A stretch of 64,000 nucleotides of DNA from Triticum aestivum (GCF_018294505.1 NC_057808.1:225801684-225865683), one strand, 5' to 3'. Shown: positions 1 to 11,504, counted from the first letter of the stretch. Made by a program: numbers and translations. Notes: a model not told the origin generated them from the sequence alone.

Positions 1-242
1 TGTTGTCATTACAGTTTGACCGATAAAGATCTTCGTAGAATATGTAGGAACCAATATGAGCATCGAGGTTCCGCTATTGGTTATTGACCGGAGATGTGTC
101 TCGGTCATGTCCACATAGTTCTCGAACCTGTAGGGTCCGCACGCTTAACGTTCGATGACGATTTGTATTATGAGTTATGTGTTTTTGTGACTGAAGATTG
201 TTCGGAGTCCCGGATGAGATCATGCACCTGACGAGGAGTCCC
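1..242 (+). mobile_element. Cop-1 5' LTR, left fragment
   Basis: This stretch matches positions about 19424-19666 inside the complete Cop-1 3' LTR, in the same orientation, so the window opens roughly 690 bp into an LTR. Near 242 it switches abruptly to minus-strand gag sequence of Cop-2. The LTR resumes at 12833, at a point corresponding to about 19736, so some 70 bp of LTR are missing between the two pieces. I read it as the left part of the Cop-1 5' LTR, split by Cop-2 and trimmed by a later deletion. Confidence 0.8.
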
Positions 243-1011
243 GCAATAGTAGAAGCACTTAGTCTCAGGTTTAGGTCCAGACTTGGCCTTCTTCACTTAA
301 GCAGCAACTTGCTTGCCGTTCTTCTTGAAGTTCTCCTTCTTCACTTTACCCTTTTTCTTGAAACTGGTGGTCTTGTTGACCATCAACACTTGATACTCCT
401 TCTTGATTTCTACCTCCGCAGCCTTTAGCATGGCGAAGAGCTCGGGAATTGTCTTATCCATCCCTTGCATATTATAGTTCATCATGAAGCTCTTGTAGCT
501 TGGTGGTAGTGATTGAAGAATTCTGTCAATGACACCATCATCAGGAAGATTAACTCCCAGTTGAATCAAGTGATTGTTATACCCAGACATTTTGAGTATA
601 TGCTCACTGACAGAACTATTCTCCTCCATCTTGCAGCTGTAGAACTTATTGGAGACTTCATATCTCTCAATCCGGGCATTTTTCTTGAAATATTAACTTC
701 AACTCCTGGAACATCTCATATGCTCCATGACGTTCAAAACGTCGTTCAAGTACCGGTTCTAAGCCGTAAAGCATGGCACACTGAACTATCGAGCAGTCAT
801 CAACTTTGCTCTGCCGAACGTTCATGACATCTGGCGTTGCTCCTGCAGCGGGTTTGGCACCTAGCGGTGCTTCTAGGACGTAATTCTTCTGTGCAGCAAT
901 GAGGATAATCCTCAAGTTACGGACCCAGTCCGTGTAGTTGCTACCATCATCTTTCAACTTAGCTTTCTCTAGGAACTCATTAAAACTCAACGGAACAACA
1001 GCACGGGCCAT
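243..1011 (-). pseudogene. Cop-2 gag remnant (Ty1-copia)
   Basis: This is a minus-strand gag of an Angela/BARE-like copia element. The start codon is at 1009-1011 (MARAVVPLSF...), and the protein has the copia gag core with the NYTDWVRNLRIILIAAQ motif. A frame break near 667-680 ends the first reading frame; the frame resumes at 629 and runs to 297. A Lys-rich linker follows, then the start of the zinc knuckle, where the sequence stops after CFYYC near 243. Protease, integrase, reverse transcriptase, RNase H and the 3' LTR are all absent. The gag is nearly colinear with that of Cop-1 (14748-15540). It would package element RNA in a living copy; here it is a dead fragment. Confidence 0.88.
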
Positions 1012-2230
1012 CTATCTACAACAACATAGACATGCAAAATACTATCAGGTACTAAGTTCATGATAAATTAAAGTTCAATTAATCAAATTACTTAAGAACT
1101 CCCACTTAGATAGACATCCTCTAATCATCTAAGTGATCACGTGATCCAAATCAACTAAACCATGTCCGATCATCACGTGAGGTGGAGTAGTTTTCAATGG
1201 TGAACATCACTATATTGATCATATCTACTATATGATTCAAGCTCGACCTTTCGGTCTCAGTGTTCCGAGGCCATATCTGCATATGTTAGGCTCGTCAAGT
1301 TTAACCCGAGTATTCTACATGTGCAAAACTGGCTTGCGCCCGTTGTATGTGAACGTAGAGCTTATCACACCCGATCATCACGTGGTGTCTCGGCACGAAG
1401 AACTTTCGCAACGGTGCATACTCAGGGAGAATACTTGTACCTTGAAATTTAGTGAGAGATCATCTTATAATGCTACTGCCGAACTTAGCAAAATAAGATG
1501 CATAAAGGATAAACATCACATGCAATCAATATAAGTGATATGATATGGCCATCATCATCTTGTGCCTTTGCTCTCCATCTCCAAAGCACCGTCATGATCA
1601 CCATCGTCACCGGCGCGACACCTTGATCTCCATCGTAGCATCGTTGTCGTCTCGCCAACTATTGCTTCTACAACTATCACTACCGCTTAGTGATAAAGTA
1701 AAGCAATTACATGGCGATTCTATTTCATACAATAAAGTGACAACCATATGGCTCCTGCCAGTTGTCGATAACTCTGTTACAAAACATGATCATCTCATAC
1801 AATAAAATTTAGCATCATGTCTTGACCATATCACATCACAACATGCCCTGCAAAAACAAGTTAGACGTCCTCTACTTTGTTGTTGCAAGTTTTATGTGGC
1901 TGCTACGGGTTGAGCAAAAACCGTTCTTACTTACGCATCAAAACCACAACGATTTTTCGTCAACTATGTGTTGTTTTAACCTTCAACAAGGACAGGGCGT
2001 AGCTACACTCGATTCAACTAAAGTTGGAGAAACTGACACCCGCCAGCCACCTGTGTGCGAAGCACGTCCGTAGAACCAGTCTCGCGCAAGCGTACGCGTA
2101 ATGTCGGTTCGGGCCGCTTCATCCAACAATACCGTCGAATCAAGGTATGACATGCTGGTAAGCAGTATGACTATTATCGCCCACAACTCACTTGTGTTCT
2201 ACTCGTGCATATAACATCTACGCATAAACC
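1012..2230 (-). mobile_element. Cop-2 untranslated leader
   Basis: This is the 1.2-kb leader between the primer binding site and gag. It has no credible coding frame. It is clearly related to the leaders of Cop-1 (13575-14747) and Cop-3 (54871-56085), sharing for instance the stretch around TGATATGGCCATCATCATC. It contains the trinucleotide-rich patch near 1590-1650 that is typical of this family. Confidence 0.75.
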
Positions 2231-2244
2231 TGGCTCAGATGCCA
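2231..2244 (-). other. Cop-2 primer binding site
   Basis: Read on the minus strand this is TGGCATCTGAGCCA, one base inside the LTR end at 2246. It is a slightly degenerate version of the initiator-Met tRNA primer site TGGTATCAGAGC used by copia elements. Cop-1 has the same variant at 13559. Confidence 0.75.
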
Positions 2245-2245
2245 C

Positions 2246-2663
2246 TGTTGGGGAACGTAGTAATTTCAAAAAAAATCCTACGCACACGCAAGATCATGGT
2301 GATGCATAGCAACGAGAGGTGAGAGTGTTGTCTACGTACCCTCGTAGACCATAAGCGGAAGCGTTATGACAACGCGGTTGATGTAGTCGTATGTCTTCAC
2401 GATCGACCGATCCTAGCACCGAAAGTACGGCACCTCCGTGATCTGCACATGTTCGGCTCGGTGACGTCCCACGAACTCACGATCCAGCAGAGTGTCGAGG
2501 GAGAGCTTCGTCAGCACGACGGCGTGATGACAATGATAATGAAGCTACCGGTGCAGGGCTTTGCCTAAGCACTACGACGATATGACCGAGGTGGATTATG
2601 GTGGAGGGGGGCACCGCACACGGCTAAGGGATCAATGATCAACTTGTGTATCCTAGGGTGCCC
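2246..2663 (-). mobile_element. Cop-2 5' LTR, distal part (3' end of the LTR)
   Basis: The stretch begins on the + strand with TGTTGGGGAACGTAG, the reversed end of an Angela/BARE-type LTR. It is interrupted at 2664 by Gyp-1 and resumes at 11505. The two parts together give about 1746 bp, close to the 1700 bp of the Cop-1 3' LTR. The last five bases (TGCCC, 2659-2663) are the target duplication made by Gyp-1. Confidence 0.88.
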
Positions 2664-3133
2664 TGTCGGTGTCCAAACCGGCGGATCTCGGGTAGGGGGT
2701 CCCGAACTGTGCGTCTAAGGCGGATGGTAACAGGAGGCGGGGGACACAATGTTTACCCAGGTTCGGGCCCTCTCGATGGAGGTAATACCCTACTTCCTGC
2801 TTGATTGATCTTGATGATATGAGTATTACAAGAGTTGATCTACCACGAGATCGTAGAGGCTAAACCCGAGAAGCTAGCCTATGGTATGATTGTTGTTGTC
2901 CTACGGACTAAACCCTCCGGTTTATATAGACACCGGAGGGGGCTAGGGTTACACAGAGTCGGTTACAAGGGAGGAGATCTACATATCCGTATTGCCAAGC
3001 TTGCCTTCCACGCCAAGGAGAGTCCCATCCGGACACGGGACGAAGTCTTCAATCTTGTATCTTCATAGTCCAACAGTCCGGCCAAAGGATATAGTCCGGC
3101 TGTCCGAGGACCCCCTAATCCAGGACTCCCTCA
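2664..3133 (-). repeat. Gyp-1 3' LTR
   Basis: The LTR runs from TG to CA and pairs with 11031-11499. On the minus strand a TATATAAA box lies near 2922-2932, in a context that reads CTATATAAACC, which is the likely core promoter. A purine-rich tract (GGTTCAGGGGCTAC on the minus strand, near 3134-3147) adjoins the LTR and may be the polypurine tract. Confidence 0.92.
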
Positions 3134-3677
3134 GTAGCCCCTGAACCAGGCTTCAATGACGATGAGTCCGGCGCGCAGATTGTCTTCGGCATTGCAAGGC
3201 GGGTTCCTCCTCCGAATACTCCATAGAAGATTTTGAACACAAGGATAGTGTCCGGCTCTGCAAAACAAATTCCACATACCACCGTAGAGAGAATAATATT
3301 TCCACAAATCTAATCTGCCGACAGCTTTTCATAATGTGACGTACTGCCGTGGTCTGGTCATGACGAACCGTTTTTCCGAGCCTGCCACTGCACGTGTTGC
3401 GAGGCGGTTTTTATTGGCACGTCCTGTCGAAGCAGAGATCGTGTCCCTTTTTTCACGGGATTCTCATCAATACGGGTATGGGTAACCCAATCGTGCCTGT
3501 TGGTATGACTCCTCGATTTTAGGCAAGTCCCAAACGGCCACGCGGAGGACGCTTGATATTCATCCTCTTTATAAAGAGGCCTAGGCCTGTCCCCTTCTTC
3601 TCGCGCTCAATCGAATCCTTCCCCCACCTCGAGTTCCAACACCCAAGGCTCAGGCTAGGCGCTTCGGACCTACAATC
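3134..3677 (+). promoter_or_regulatory. Upstream region and TATA box of the Gyp-1 antisense gene
   Basis: This is 544 bp of non-coding sequence between the 3' LTR and the antisense gene. A TATAAAG box at 3570-3576 stands 102 bp ahead of the ATG at 3678, and a pyrimidine-rich leader follows it. I infer an internal promoter that fires against the direction of element transcription. Nothing else is recognisable here. Confidence 0.6.
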
Positions 3678-6668
3678 ATGTCCGGATCCAACCTTCAAGG
3701 TCGGTGGATGCCCTCCTCCGTCACAGAGGAGGACATCAAGAAGCTAAGAGAAGCTAGGTATTTGACCGGCGAAATCTCGCACAGGCTGCCTGCTCGAGGG
3801 CAGGTCATTCCCACTCCCGAACCTGGCGAGAGTGTCGTATTCGTCTCCCACTTCCTCCGAGGGCTAGGTTTCAGTCTAGATCCCTTTGTCAGAGGGCTCA
3901 TGTTCTACTACGGGCTCGATTTCCATGATCTGGCTCCGGATTCCATCCTTCACATCTCGTCGTTCATCGTCGTGTGTGAAGCCTTCCTCCGCATTACCCC
4001 ACACTTCGGCTTATGGCTCAAGACCTTCAATGTGAAGCCGAAGATGATTGAGGGGCGACACGCAGAGTGCGGAGGTGCCGTAATAAGCAAAGGCGCCGAT
4101 GTTCCATGGCCAAAGGGTTCCTTCCCGGAGGTGTCCAGTTTATGGCAACGGGAGTGGTTTTATATCACAGCTCCCCGGGGTACTAAGTGGGTAGCCGCCC
4201 CTGCCTTCCGCTCGGGCCCCCCGCCACAACTGGCGTCATGGGTCAACAAGGGGCTGGACTGGGGGCCAGTAAATGATGTGCCGACATTGCAGAGTCGCAT
4301 CCGAGATCTCCTCGAGAGAGATGTCAGCCTTGTTAAGGTAATGCAAGTTATGCTAGTTCGTCGAGCCCTGCCTTGCAAACGTCGACCTCTCCGTATGTGG
4401 GAGTTCAACCCGGAAGGACCGCGAACTATTCAGCACTTCTTCGGCGTGACGCTCGAAGAGATGTACAGATCGTTCTTCGGATCACAAATAGAGTGTCCGG
4501 ACACCTCCGAGGATGCGGGTCTGAACTGCAATCGTCCAGACACTCAAGTAAGTAATTCCGCGGCCGAACACGTTGTCTTTTAATTTATCACAACATCATT
4601 CTGAAAAGTCGCCTTTTGACCAGGACTGGATAAAAAAGGCGAAGATGATCAGGTGTCCGGCCCCCCTTCCCGAGGGCTCACCGGATCCTGTACTAGCCAG
4701 GATGCTTGAGCTTGCGCCTTATCAAGCGCCATCAGGGGAAGGTAAAGGGAGGAACAAAGAAGCCGAGAGCGAGCCTCACTCACTATTCATCCAAACCGGG
4801 GGAATTAGTGCCTCCGCGAAGGAGGATAACCGGGGGGAAGAATCTAAAATTCCCTCTCCCCAGGGAAGGAAGAGGACCGCCTCTGAAGACTTGGAAGTAA
4901 TGGTCTCCAAGCGAGGGAAGAATCCTTTGTCGGAGGGTCCTACCCCGGAGGGCATCCTTACCGCACAGTACCCGCAAGGGGACCAGCCCTCTACCGAGCT
5001 GTAAGTAAACGAAAGTACTTTATAGTAAATATATCCTGCTTCATTTCCGAGAACGATAACCGAGGCGTGTGTCTTGTAGTTCGGATCGTAGCCCTTCTCG
5101 ACAGAGTTCGTCTTCGGGGGATCTTCTTCCGGAGATGATGGAGAGCGAAACACCTCCCCGTGCCTCCCCGCCTCGTGAAGCGGGCGACCCTGAGGTGTCG
5201 TCACGGAGGATTTCTCCTGATCCGCCAAGGCCAGAAGGTAAACCTTCGGCCAACCGAAGTCCGGGGTATTCGGCTCCTAAGGAGAGCAACAGAAAGAGTC
5301 CGGAACCGTCCGATGTGCGATCAGACGCACTGATGAATCTTCTGGAGCAAGCGGCTATCTCAGAAACGCATCGTGCGCTAATGGGCACGGTGGTTGAGAG
5401 GATTTCATCCGCCGAAAGCGGGTTGCATGAAGCTTTTATGAGTCTGCTGAAAGGCTTTGAGGTACGTGAAGTAATATATATTTTTTTGGACGATACCGCA
5501 CACGCTAGGTGTGGCCTATGCAGATAGTAGCCCCTGAGACTCTGGTTGCTGTCAAAAAGACGGCAAATAGAGGATCATAGTCCCAGGTAATAACCGTGCT
5601 GCTTTCATGTGCAGGTGGCTGCGGGTCCGGTGGCTAGCCGGACTGGTCAGTTTGCCGAACTGAAGCGGCAACTTGATGCAGCAGATGCCGACATCGTGCT
5701 TGTAAACAAGCGGCTTGACGAGGCACAGGGTATGTATTCTCCTAGGATCAATACATATTAAGAGGAGCATGATGCTAGTATCTGTAATATGCTGTGACTG
5801 CAGATGGAGCTGTCGCCGTGGAGACCCTTCGGGCAGAACTTGCCCGAGCCAAGGAACAAGCCAGGAAGAGTGATGCGGCCGCCCTAAAGGCGGTCGAAGA
5901 GCTAAGAGCCGAACAGGCTGCCCATTGCCAGAGCAAAGAGAAAATAGCCAAGATGGCTATTGAGCTGAAAGATGCCGCCGGCCGGTATGAGCTTCTTGAA
6001 AAGGAAAGCCAAGCGAAGGCGGCGGAACTGAAGGAGGCCATGGAAGCGGCCAAGGAAACCCGCTCGCAAATCAGAGCGGTGAAGGAGAACTCCGTCAAGC
6101 CGGAGATATTGCGGCTGGGAAGCCCTTTTTGTTGCGGACGAGGTTTGGAGACCCGAAGTATGCCCCTCTGGATAAATTATGGAGTTCTGCAGACGCGTAC
6201 TTGGATTTAGCAGCGAGTGCCGCTGATGCGACCAAGTTTTTCAAAGATCAGAAGGATCATGTAGTGGAAAGGTTGTTCTGGTCACAGTTCCGCACTCCAA
6301 CGCGTCCGCTGCTGTTAAATGAACAAATGGCCGAGTGGGCCGAGCTCCATAGGTTGTCCGGACTTGCTATGAGGTCCGTCGTGGATCACCTTTGGCCGGA
6401 GGGACCGAGGCCGAATAGTTATTTTGGCCTAGTGCAACAATTCCTTGGTGCTGTGCCGCATATCGACGCTGTGAAGAGGTCGGCGTGCATAGAGGGTGCG
6501 CGGATGGCTCTTGCCCGTGTCAAGACATACTGGGCAGAGATGGAGGCCACCACTATTGCATCCCAGAGTTCGGCGGTAGGCCGGGTATCGGCCGAGCACT
6601 ATTTTGAGGAAGTCTTAGAAGGCGCTCGTGTAATAGAGGCTCAGTGCTCGAAGCGTATCATGTTCTAG
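3678..6668 (+). CDS. Gyp-1 antisense additional ORF, five exons, transposon-domain and coiled-coil protein
   Basis: The exons I read are 3678-4547, 4624-5000, 5080-5461, 5615-5729 and 5804-6668. Every intron has GT and AG ends, and every junction keeps the reading frame (phases 0, 2, 0, 1). The exons total 2609 nt, about 869 codons, one base short of an open frame. A single-base loss near 6099 breaks exon 5, and the downstream frame (6129-6668) still looks like protein. Exon 1 resembles the plant 'putative gypsy type transposon' domain (PF04195-like). Exons 2 and 3 are Ser/Pro/Arg-rich and low in complexity. Exon 5 begins with about 95 residues of Ala/Glu/Lys coiled coil and ends in a more globular tail. 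The function is unknown. Such additional ORFs are known in plant gypsy elements, where env-like or regulatory roles have been proposed. The gene lies on the strand opposite to gag. Confidence 0.75.
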
Positions 6669-8082
6669 TGACATGTATCTCAATTGTAAGAACAATGCTT
6701 ATTAAATTATAAAGGCTGTGTTTATACTTTTGCCTGAAAGTATTATGATGCCTCCTGTGCGGCCGTTTATGTATATATGTATATAACCTGAAAGTTTGCA
6801 GTCGTCGGCTTCAGCCCCCACGCATATAATGCGGGGGTGTTCGCAAAAAACGCGTATTCACACTTGATCCAACGTCTTGGTCCATTAAGGAGGTGATAGC
6901 GCAGCGAACGAGGCAATCGGACTATATTGCTTTAACACTTTCACTTAGCCATAGGAGTTTGACGGTGGGACTACTATATAGCCCCTGGTACCTCCGCGCT
7001 CATCCGAATACGGGGCGCGTACATACATGACCGGGAAACGGCCCTTCGTTAATGCGGAGGAATCCCGAAGATTCCGCTAAGTCATCGAGTGGTTGACCAG
7101 TCTCGCGCTTTATCATGACAGTCAGTTTTCGGCTTTCTCTACTGAGGTGCTCGTCCGGATGAACCAGGGCACAATCGCAGTAGTTCTCCCGGTGCCACCT
7201 TAGCCGATAGAGCGGAACGTAAGGTAGCAAAACACGGGAGCCGGGCAAACCCAACATTTGACCAAAGACATGATTCGGAGCTGATGCATATAAGGCCAAA
7301 CTCGCGACGCCGAACACTCCCTAAGGTATTCGGTCTTTACAACATATACCGGGCTGAATAACGCCCTTGATGATGATCCCTGAGTGTCCAGGTACGTGCA
7401 TCGTTCTGACGTGGCGAAATGCCAATAACGTCAGCATCGCTCTCGGTTATGCTGAGTATCCGGAGGATGTGAAGCAACAAGAGACAGTAAAAAAGGTTTA
7501 CGCAGGGTCTTAATCTAAAAAGAAACCTTTGAGCGGGGCCCTGCTGCACGTCTGCGCCTGTGTCTCCGTTGTGCCGTATCCTGGAAGGGTGTAGCACGAT
7601 TACCATCTGTAAAAGAGAAGAACTTAGGTGAAAGTTGTCGTGCGAAAAAATTGGTTATTCTCAATAAACCATTAGAAATCAAGATAAGTAAGGTCGAGCC
7701 GAACTGTAGTCCTTTTACATGCGGGAAGCCCCTGGTACCGCCTATGAGGGTAAATCCATCGAACCAATCTTAGGTATATCTAAGCTGTTACAGCTAGTGA
7801 TGTGCCGGACTCGTCTAGCCGTGTCCGCGGTCTTGACGACCGATCATTTATTCTGGTTGGAGAGGCCGTTTAGTGTTCGGCTGCTAAAGCCGCCACACGT
7901 TCTTCCGCGCATAAGGAACGCTCGATATTTCCGCTAATTGTGATGATGCCACGTGGACCGGGCATCTTAAGCTTAAGAGAAGCGTAATGCGGTATTGCAT
8001 TAAAACGAGCAAAAGCTGCTCTTCCGAGTAGTGCTTGATAGCCACTTCGGAACGGAGCGATGTCGAAGGTTAAATTTTCGCT
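6669..8082. mobile_element. Gyp-1 internal spacer between antisense gene and protease
   Basis: This is 1.4 kb with no convincing coding frame on either strand; short ORFs such as 7000-7317 (minus) have no recognisable motif. It should hold the 3' end of the antisense transcript. An AT-rich stretch follows the stop codon (6690-6790). A GC-rich hairpin lies at 6814-6838: CCCCCACGCAT, then ATA, then ATGCGGGGG. Reverse transcriptase and integrase would normally lie in this half of a gypsy element, and I find no trace of them. Confidence 0.55.
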
Positions 8083-10983
8083 TCAGAAGTTGTCGGGAGA
8101 ACCGAATACAACCTCTAGTACTAGAGAGCCCGTGCAGCGGGCCTCTGGGCCTGGTTTTACTCCCTTAAAGGTAGTATTACTATGGCCGATTCTTGTCGGG
8201 TGTATCCCCATTTTGCGGACTGTGCCCTGATATATTAGATTAAGACTACTACCGCCATCCATAAGGACTCGTGTGAGATGGTATCCGTTTATTATTGGGT
8301 CTAACATCAGGGCAGCCAATCCTCCGTGCTGGATACTTGTCAGGTGATCCCTGCGATCAAAAGTGATCGGGCAGGCCGACCAGGGGTTGAACTTAGGGGT
8401 GACGGGCTCTACGGCGCGTGTGTCTCGGAGTGCATGTTTGCTTCTCCTCTTCGTCATGTGAATCATGTTCACTGTTTTGACCTCTGGTGGGAAATTTTTT
8501 TCTGTCCCCCAGTGCTTTGCTGGCGAGGCTCGTCCTCGTCTTCACTTGGTGTCTCCCTCCCCTTGTGTTCGGCGTTTAGCTTACCGGCCTGCTTGAAGAC
8601 CCAGCATTCTCTGTGGGTGTGATTTGCAGGTTTATCGGGGGTGCCATGAATCTGACATAATTTGTCTAGAATCTTGTTTAGGCTGGACGGTCCATCTCTG
8701 CTGCCTTTGAAAGGCTTTTTCCGCTGACCCGGTCGAGAGCCCCTGAATCCGGCGTTTACCGCCGTGTTGTCTGGGCTGTCTTCGTTATTTCGACGCTTGC
8801 TTTTACTGCATCGTGGTTTTCCATTGCCATCCCTGACTTCGGATGTGCCTGGGTCGCTGGTGCTACTACGGGCTAGCCAGCTATCTTTGCCCGCGCAACA
8901 GCGGGTCATGAGGCTTGTCAGAGCTGACATTGTTCTTGGTTTTTCTTGGCCGAGGTGTCTGGCGAGCCATTCGTCTCGGACGCTGTGTTTGAAAGCTGCT
9001 AAGGCTTCGGCGTCCGGGCAGTCGACGATTTGGTTCTTCTTAGTGAGAAATCTTTTCCAAAGCTTTCGGGCTAACTCTCTGGGCTGTTGAATTATGTGAC
9101 TTAAATCGTCTGCATCCGGAGGTCAGACATAGGTCCCTTGAAAATTAGCCCTAAAAGCATCCTCAAGCTCCTCCGAACTGCCAATTGAGTTTTCGGGGAG
9201 GCTCTTCAGCCAGTGCCGAGCTGGTCCTTTCAGCTTGTGGGGCGAGTACTTGATGGCGTGGAGATCGTCTCCGCGAGCCATATGGATATGGAGGATAAAG
9301 TCCTCAATCCAGACCCCAGGGTCTGTGGTTCCGTCGTACGCCTCTATGTTCACGGGTTTGAATCCTTCCGGAAATTCGTGGTCCAGCACTTCATCGGTGA
9401 AACATAGGGGGTGATCGGCACCCTTGTATTTGGATGTGTCATGGTGTTCTGACGGTTGTAGTGTTTGGTTTTGGTTGTGCGCTGGAGCGTGTTTCCTTGA
9501 TCCATAGATGGATCTGGTCACGCCGGTCTTCTGATGCAAGTCCCCACGTGAATCGTGTGCTGACTTGTGCGCGGCCTTGTTAACCGCTCTATCGCGGCCA
9601 CGAGGTGGTTGATCCGACCGGTCGGCTGTTTAGTTTTTCGGCTGTGTGGGCTCTAAGGCCTCATCATCAAATGCAGGCAACAGCTTGCGCTTTGGATAGC
9701 TCTTTGGGTGGTAACTACCACCATACTTTTCTTCAGTGTCGAGCACTTTGTTCCATCTACTGTTGAGCGTATTCTGCGCGGCCTTAAGCCTTTGCTTCTA
9801 CTTCTTCAGACTCCTCGCGGTGGCAATAAGCCTTCTGTGGAGGTTCTCTTGTTCCAAGTGCCTTTCCGGGATGATGTGTGTATCCTCATCCGGACTGTTT
9901 TCCTCTCCGGAGGGAGGTTGATGAGCTTTATCCTCGGCATCGCCGTGTTCGGACAGCGGATCCGTACTATGTTCATCCTGCTCTATCGTTGGGTCAGTGT
10001 GGTCGTCGTTTCCTCTGGAGTCGGTTGGGGTGTTATTTTATCTTGCGCTATTATCACTGTTTTTGCTGAGGCGGGATTTGGAGCGGCGCCTACGCCAACG
10101 CTTTGGTTGCTTGTCGAGGGAGCTATCCTTCGCTGCGTCCTTCCGTTCCTCGTCATTGTTTTCTTTGGGTGTATCCACCATGTATATGTCATGTGATGAA
10201 GTGGCTGTCTAGCGCCCTGTGGGCGATGGTTCCTGTTCCTCTCCCGCATCGTCGGCCATGCCGTCGATGTCTTTGGAGTCGAAATCGAGCATGTTGGTTA
10301 AATCGTCGACAGTGGCTACTAAGTGGGTGGTGGGTGGGGAGAAAATTTCTTCGTCGTCGGCATCCCATTCTAGCCGGATATGGTTCGGCCGAGGTTCTCC
10401 TGACAAGGAGAGAGACCTTAATGAATTTAGCACATCGCCAAAAGGCAAGTGCCGAAAGAGATTCGCGGAGGTAAACTCCATGATCGACACCCAATCAGTT
10501 TCGATAGGCGCGGACGCGGGCGGCTCGGAGCCCATGGCCGGGGACGAATCCGATGGTTCGGCAGTACGGGTCTCGTAGGAGGTGAAGTAGGTATTCGACG
10601 CTATCGCCACTGAGGGTGCGGCCTCCGTGGTGGGGTCCATCCACCCGTCCACAGATGGCGCAATTTGTTCCGGATTGAGGGCCGGAGTGAGTTGCAGGTG
10701 TGATCTCCCGAACACTGTCCGACGGCAGAGCTAAATCATGCTCGTCGTGATTGTGCGGCACACCTGACATGGGCTCGAATTCTTCGAAGATCAAGTCCCC
10801 GCGGATGTCGGTAGTATAGTTCAAGTTTCCAAACCTGACCTGATGGCCAGGGGCGTAGCTATCGATCTGCTCCAGATGGCCAAGCGAGTTGGCCCGCAGT
10901 ACGAAGCCGCCGAATACGAAGATATGTCCGAGGAGGAAAACCTCACCCTGGATCGTATCGTTGCCGATGATCGAAGGAGCCAT
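8083..10983 (-). pseudogene. Gyp-1 gag-protease, frame-broken
   Basis: The start is the ATG at 10981-10983 (MAPSIIGND...). The N-terminal region runs 10983 to about 10209 in two overlapping frames. A Thr/Pro/Gln-rich stretch follows to 9983, and the conserved gag core lies at 9539-8469. In the core I see the WIEDFILHIHMARGDD and ARHWLKSLPENSI segments, then the RKLWKRFLTKKNQI block near 9060-9010. The region ends with a retroviral-type aspartic protease (8472-8083) whose active-site motif is MDGGSSLN. D-G-G at this site is usual in several plant gypsy lineages. At least three frame breaks or stops interrupt it, for example one near 9123. It probably made capsid-like protein once and now does not. 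Confidence 0.75.
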
Positions 10984-11030
10984 CAAGCCTTATGGTGACG
11001 GCACAGTGGAACTCTCAATGAAAGCACCAA

Positions 11031-11499
11031 TGTTGGTGTCAAAACCGGTGGATCTCGGGTAGGGGGTCCCGAACTGTGCGTCTAAGGCGGGTGGTAACAG
11101 AAGGCGGGGGACACAATGTTTACCCAGGTTCGGGCCCTCTCGATGGAGGTAATACCCTACTTCCTGCTTGATTGATCTTGATGATATGAGTATTACAAGA
11201 GTTGATCTACCACGAGATCGTAGAGGCTAAACCCTAGAAGCTAGCCTATGGTATGATTGTTGTTGTCCTATGGACTAAACCCTCCGGTTTATGTAGACAC
11301 CGCAGGGGGCTAGGGTACACAGAGTCGGTTACAAGGGAGGAGATCTACATATCCGTATTTCCAAGCTTGCCTTCCACGCCAAGGAAAGTCCCATCCGGAC
11401 ACGGGACAAAGTCTTGAATCTTGTATCTTCATAGTCCAACAGTCCGGCCAAAGGATATAGTCCGCCTGTCCGAGGACCCCCTAATCCAGGACTCCCTCA
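11031..11499 (-). repeat. Gyp-1 5' LTR
   Basis: This is the direct-repeat partner of 2664-3133. Being next to the gag start, it is the 5' LTR of a minus-strand element. The TATA motif has decayed here: the + strand reads TTTATGTAG where the other copy has TTTATATAG. The primer binding site should lie just left of 11031, but I could not assign a tRNA to TTGGTGCTTTCATTGAG. Confidence 0.9.
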
Positions 11500-11504
11500 T
11501 GCCC

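Larger units (their letters stand above)
2664..11499 (-). mobile_element. Gyp-1, complete but non-autonomous gypsy LTR retrotransposon
   Basis: This 8836-bp element has 470-bp direct LTRs at 2664-3133 and 11031-11499 and a perfect 5-bp target duplication TGCCC (2659-2663, 11500-11504). The gag-protease order gives minus-strand orientation. By eye the LTRs differ at about 14 substitutions and one indel, near 3 percent. No reverse transcriptase, RNase H or integrase motif is visible. A large spliced gene instead occupies the half next to the 3' LTR, on the opposite strand. The LTR and gag resemble the Triticeae Fatima family; I am moderately sure of that name. Confidence 0.9.

Noticed and set aside
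1232..2073. Short + strand ORFs in the Cop-2 leader (1232-1534, 1545-1805, 1822-2073).
   Set aside because: They are antisense to the element leader. Matching regions of Cop-1 and Cop-3 do not keep the frames.
9708..10196. A 162-codon + strand ORF with hydrophobic stretches that looked like a membrane protein.
   Set aside because: It is antisense to the Thr/Pro/Gln-rich part of the Gyp-1 gag. Hydrophobicity follows from the complementary codons, and there is no splice-consistent extension.
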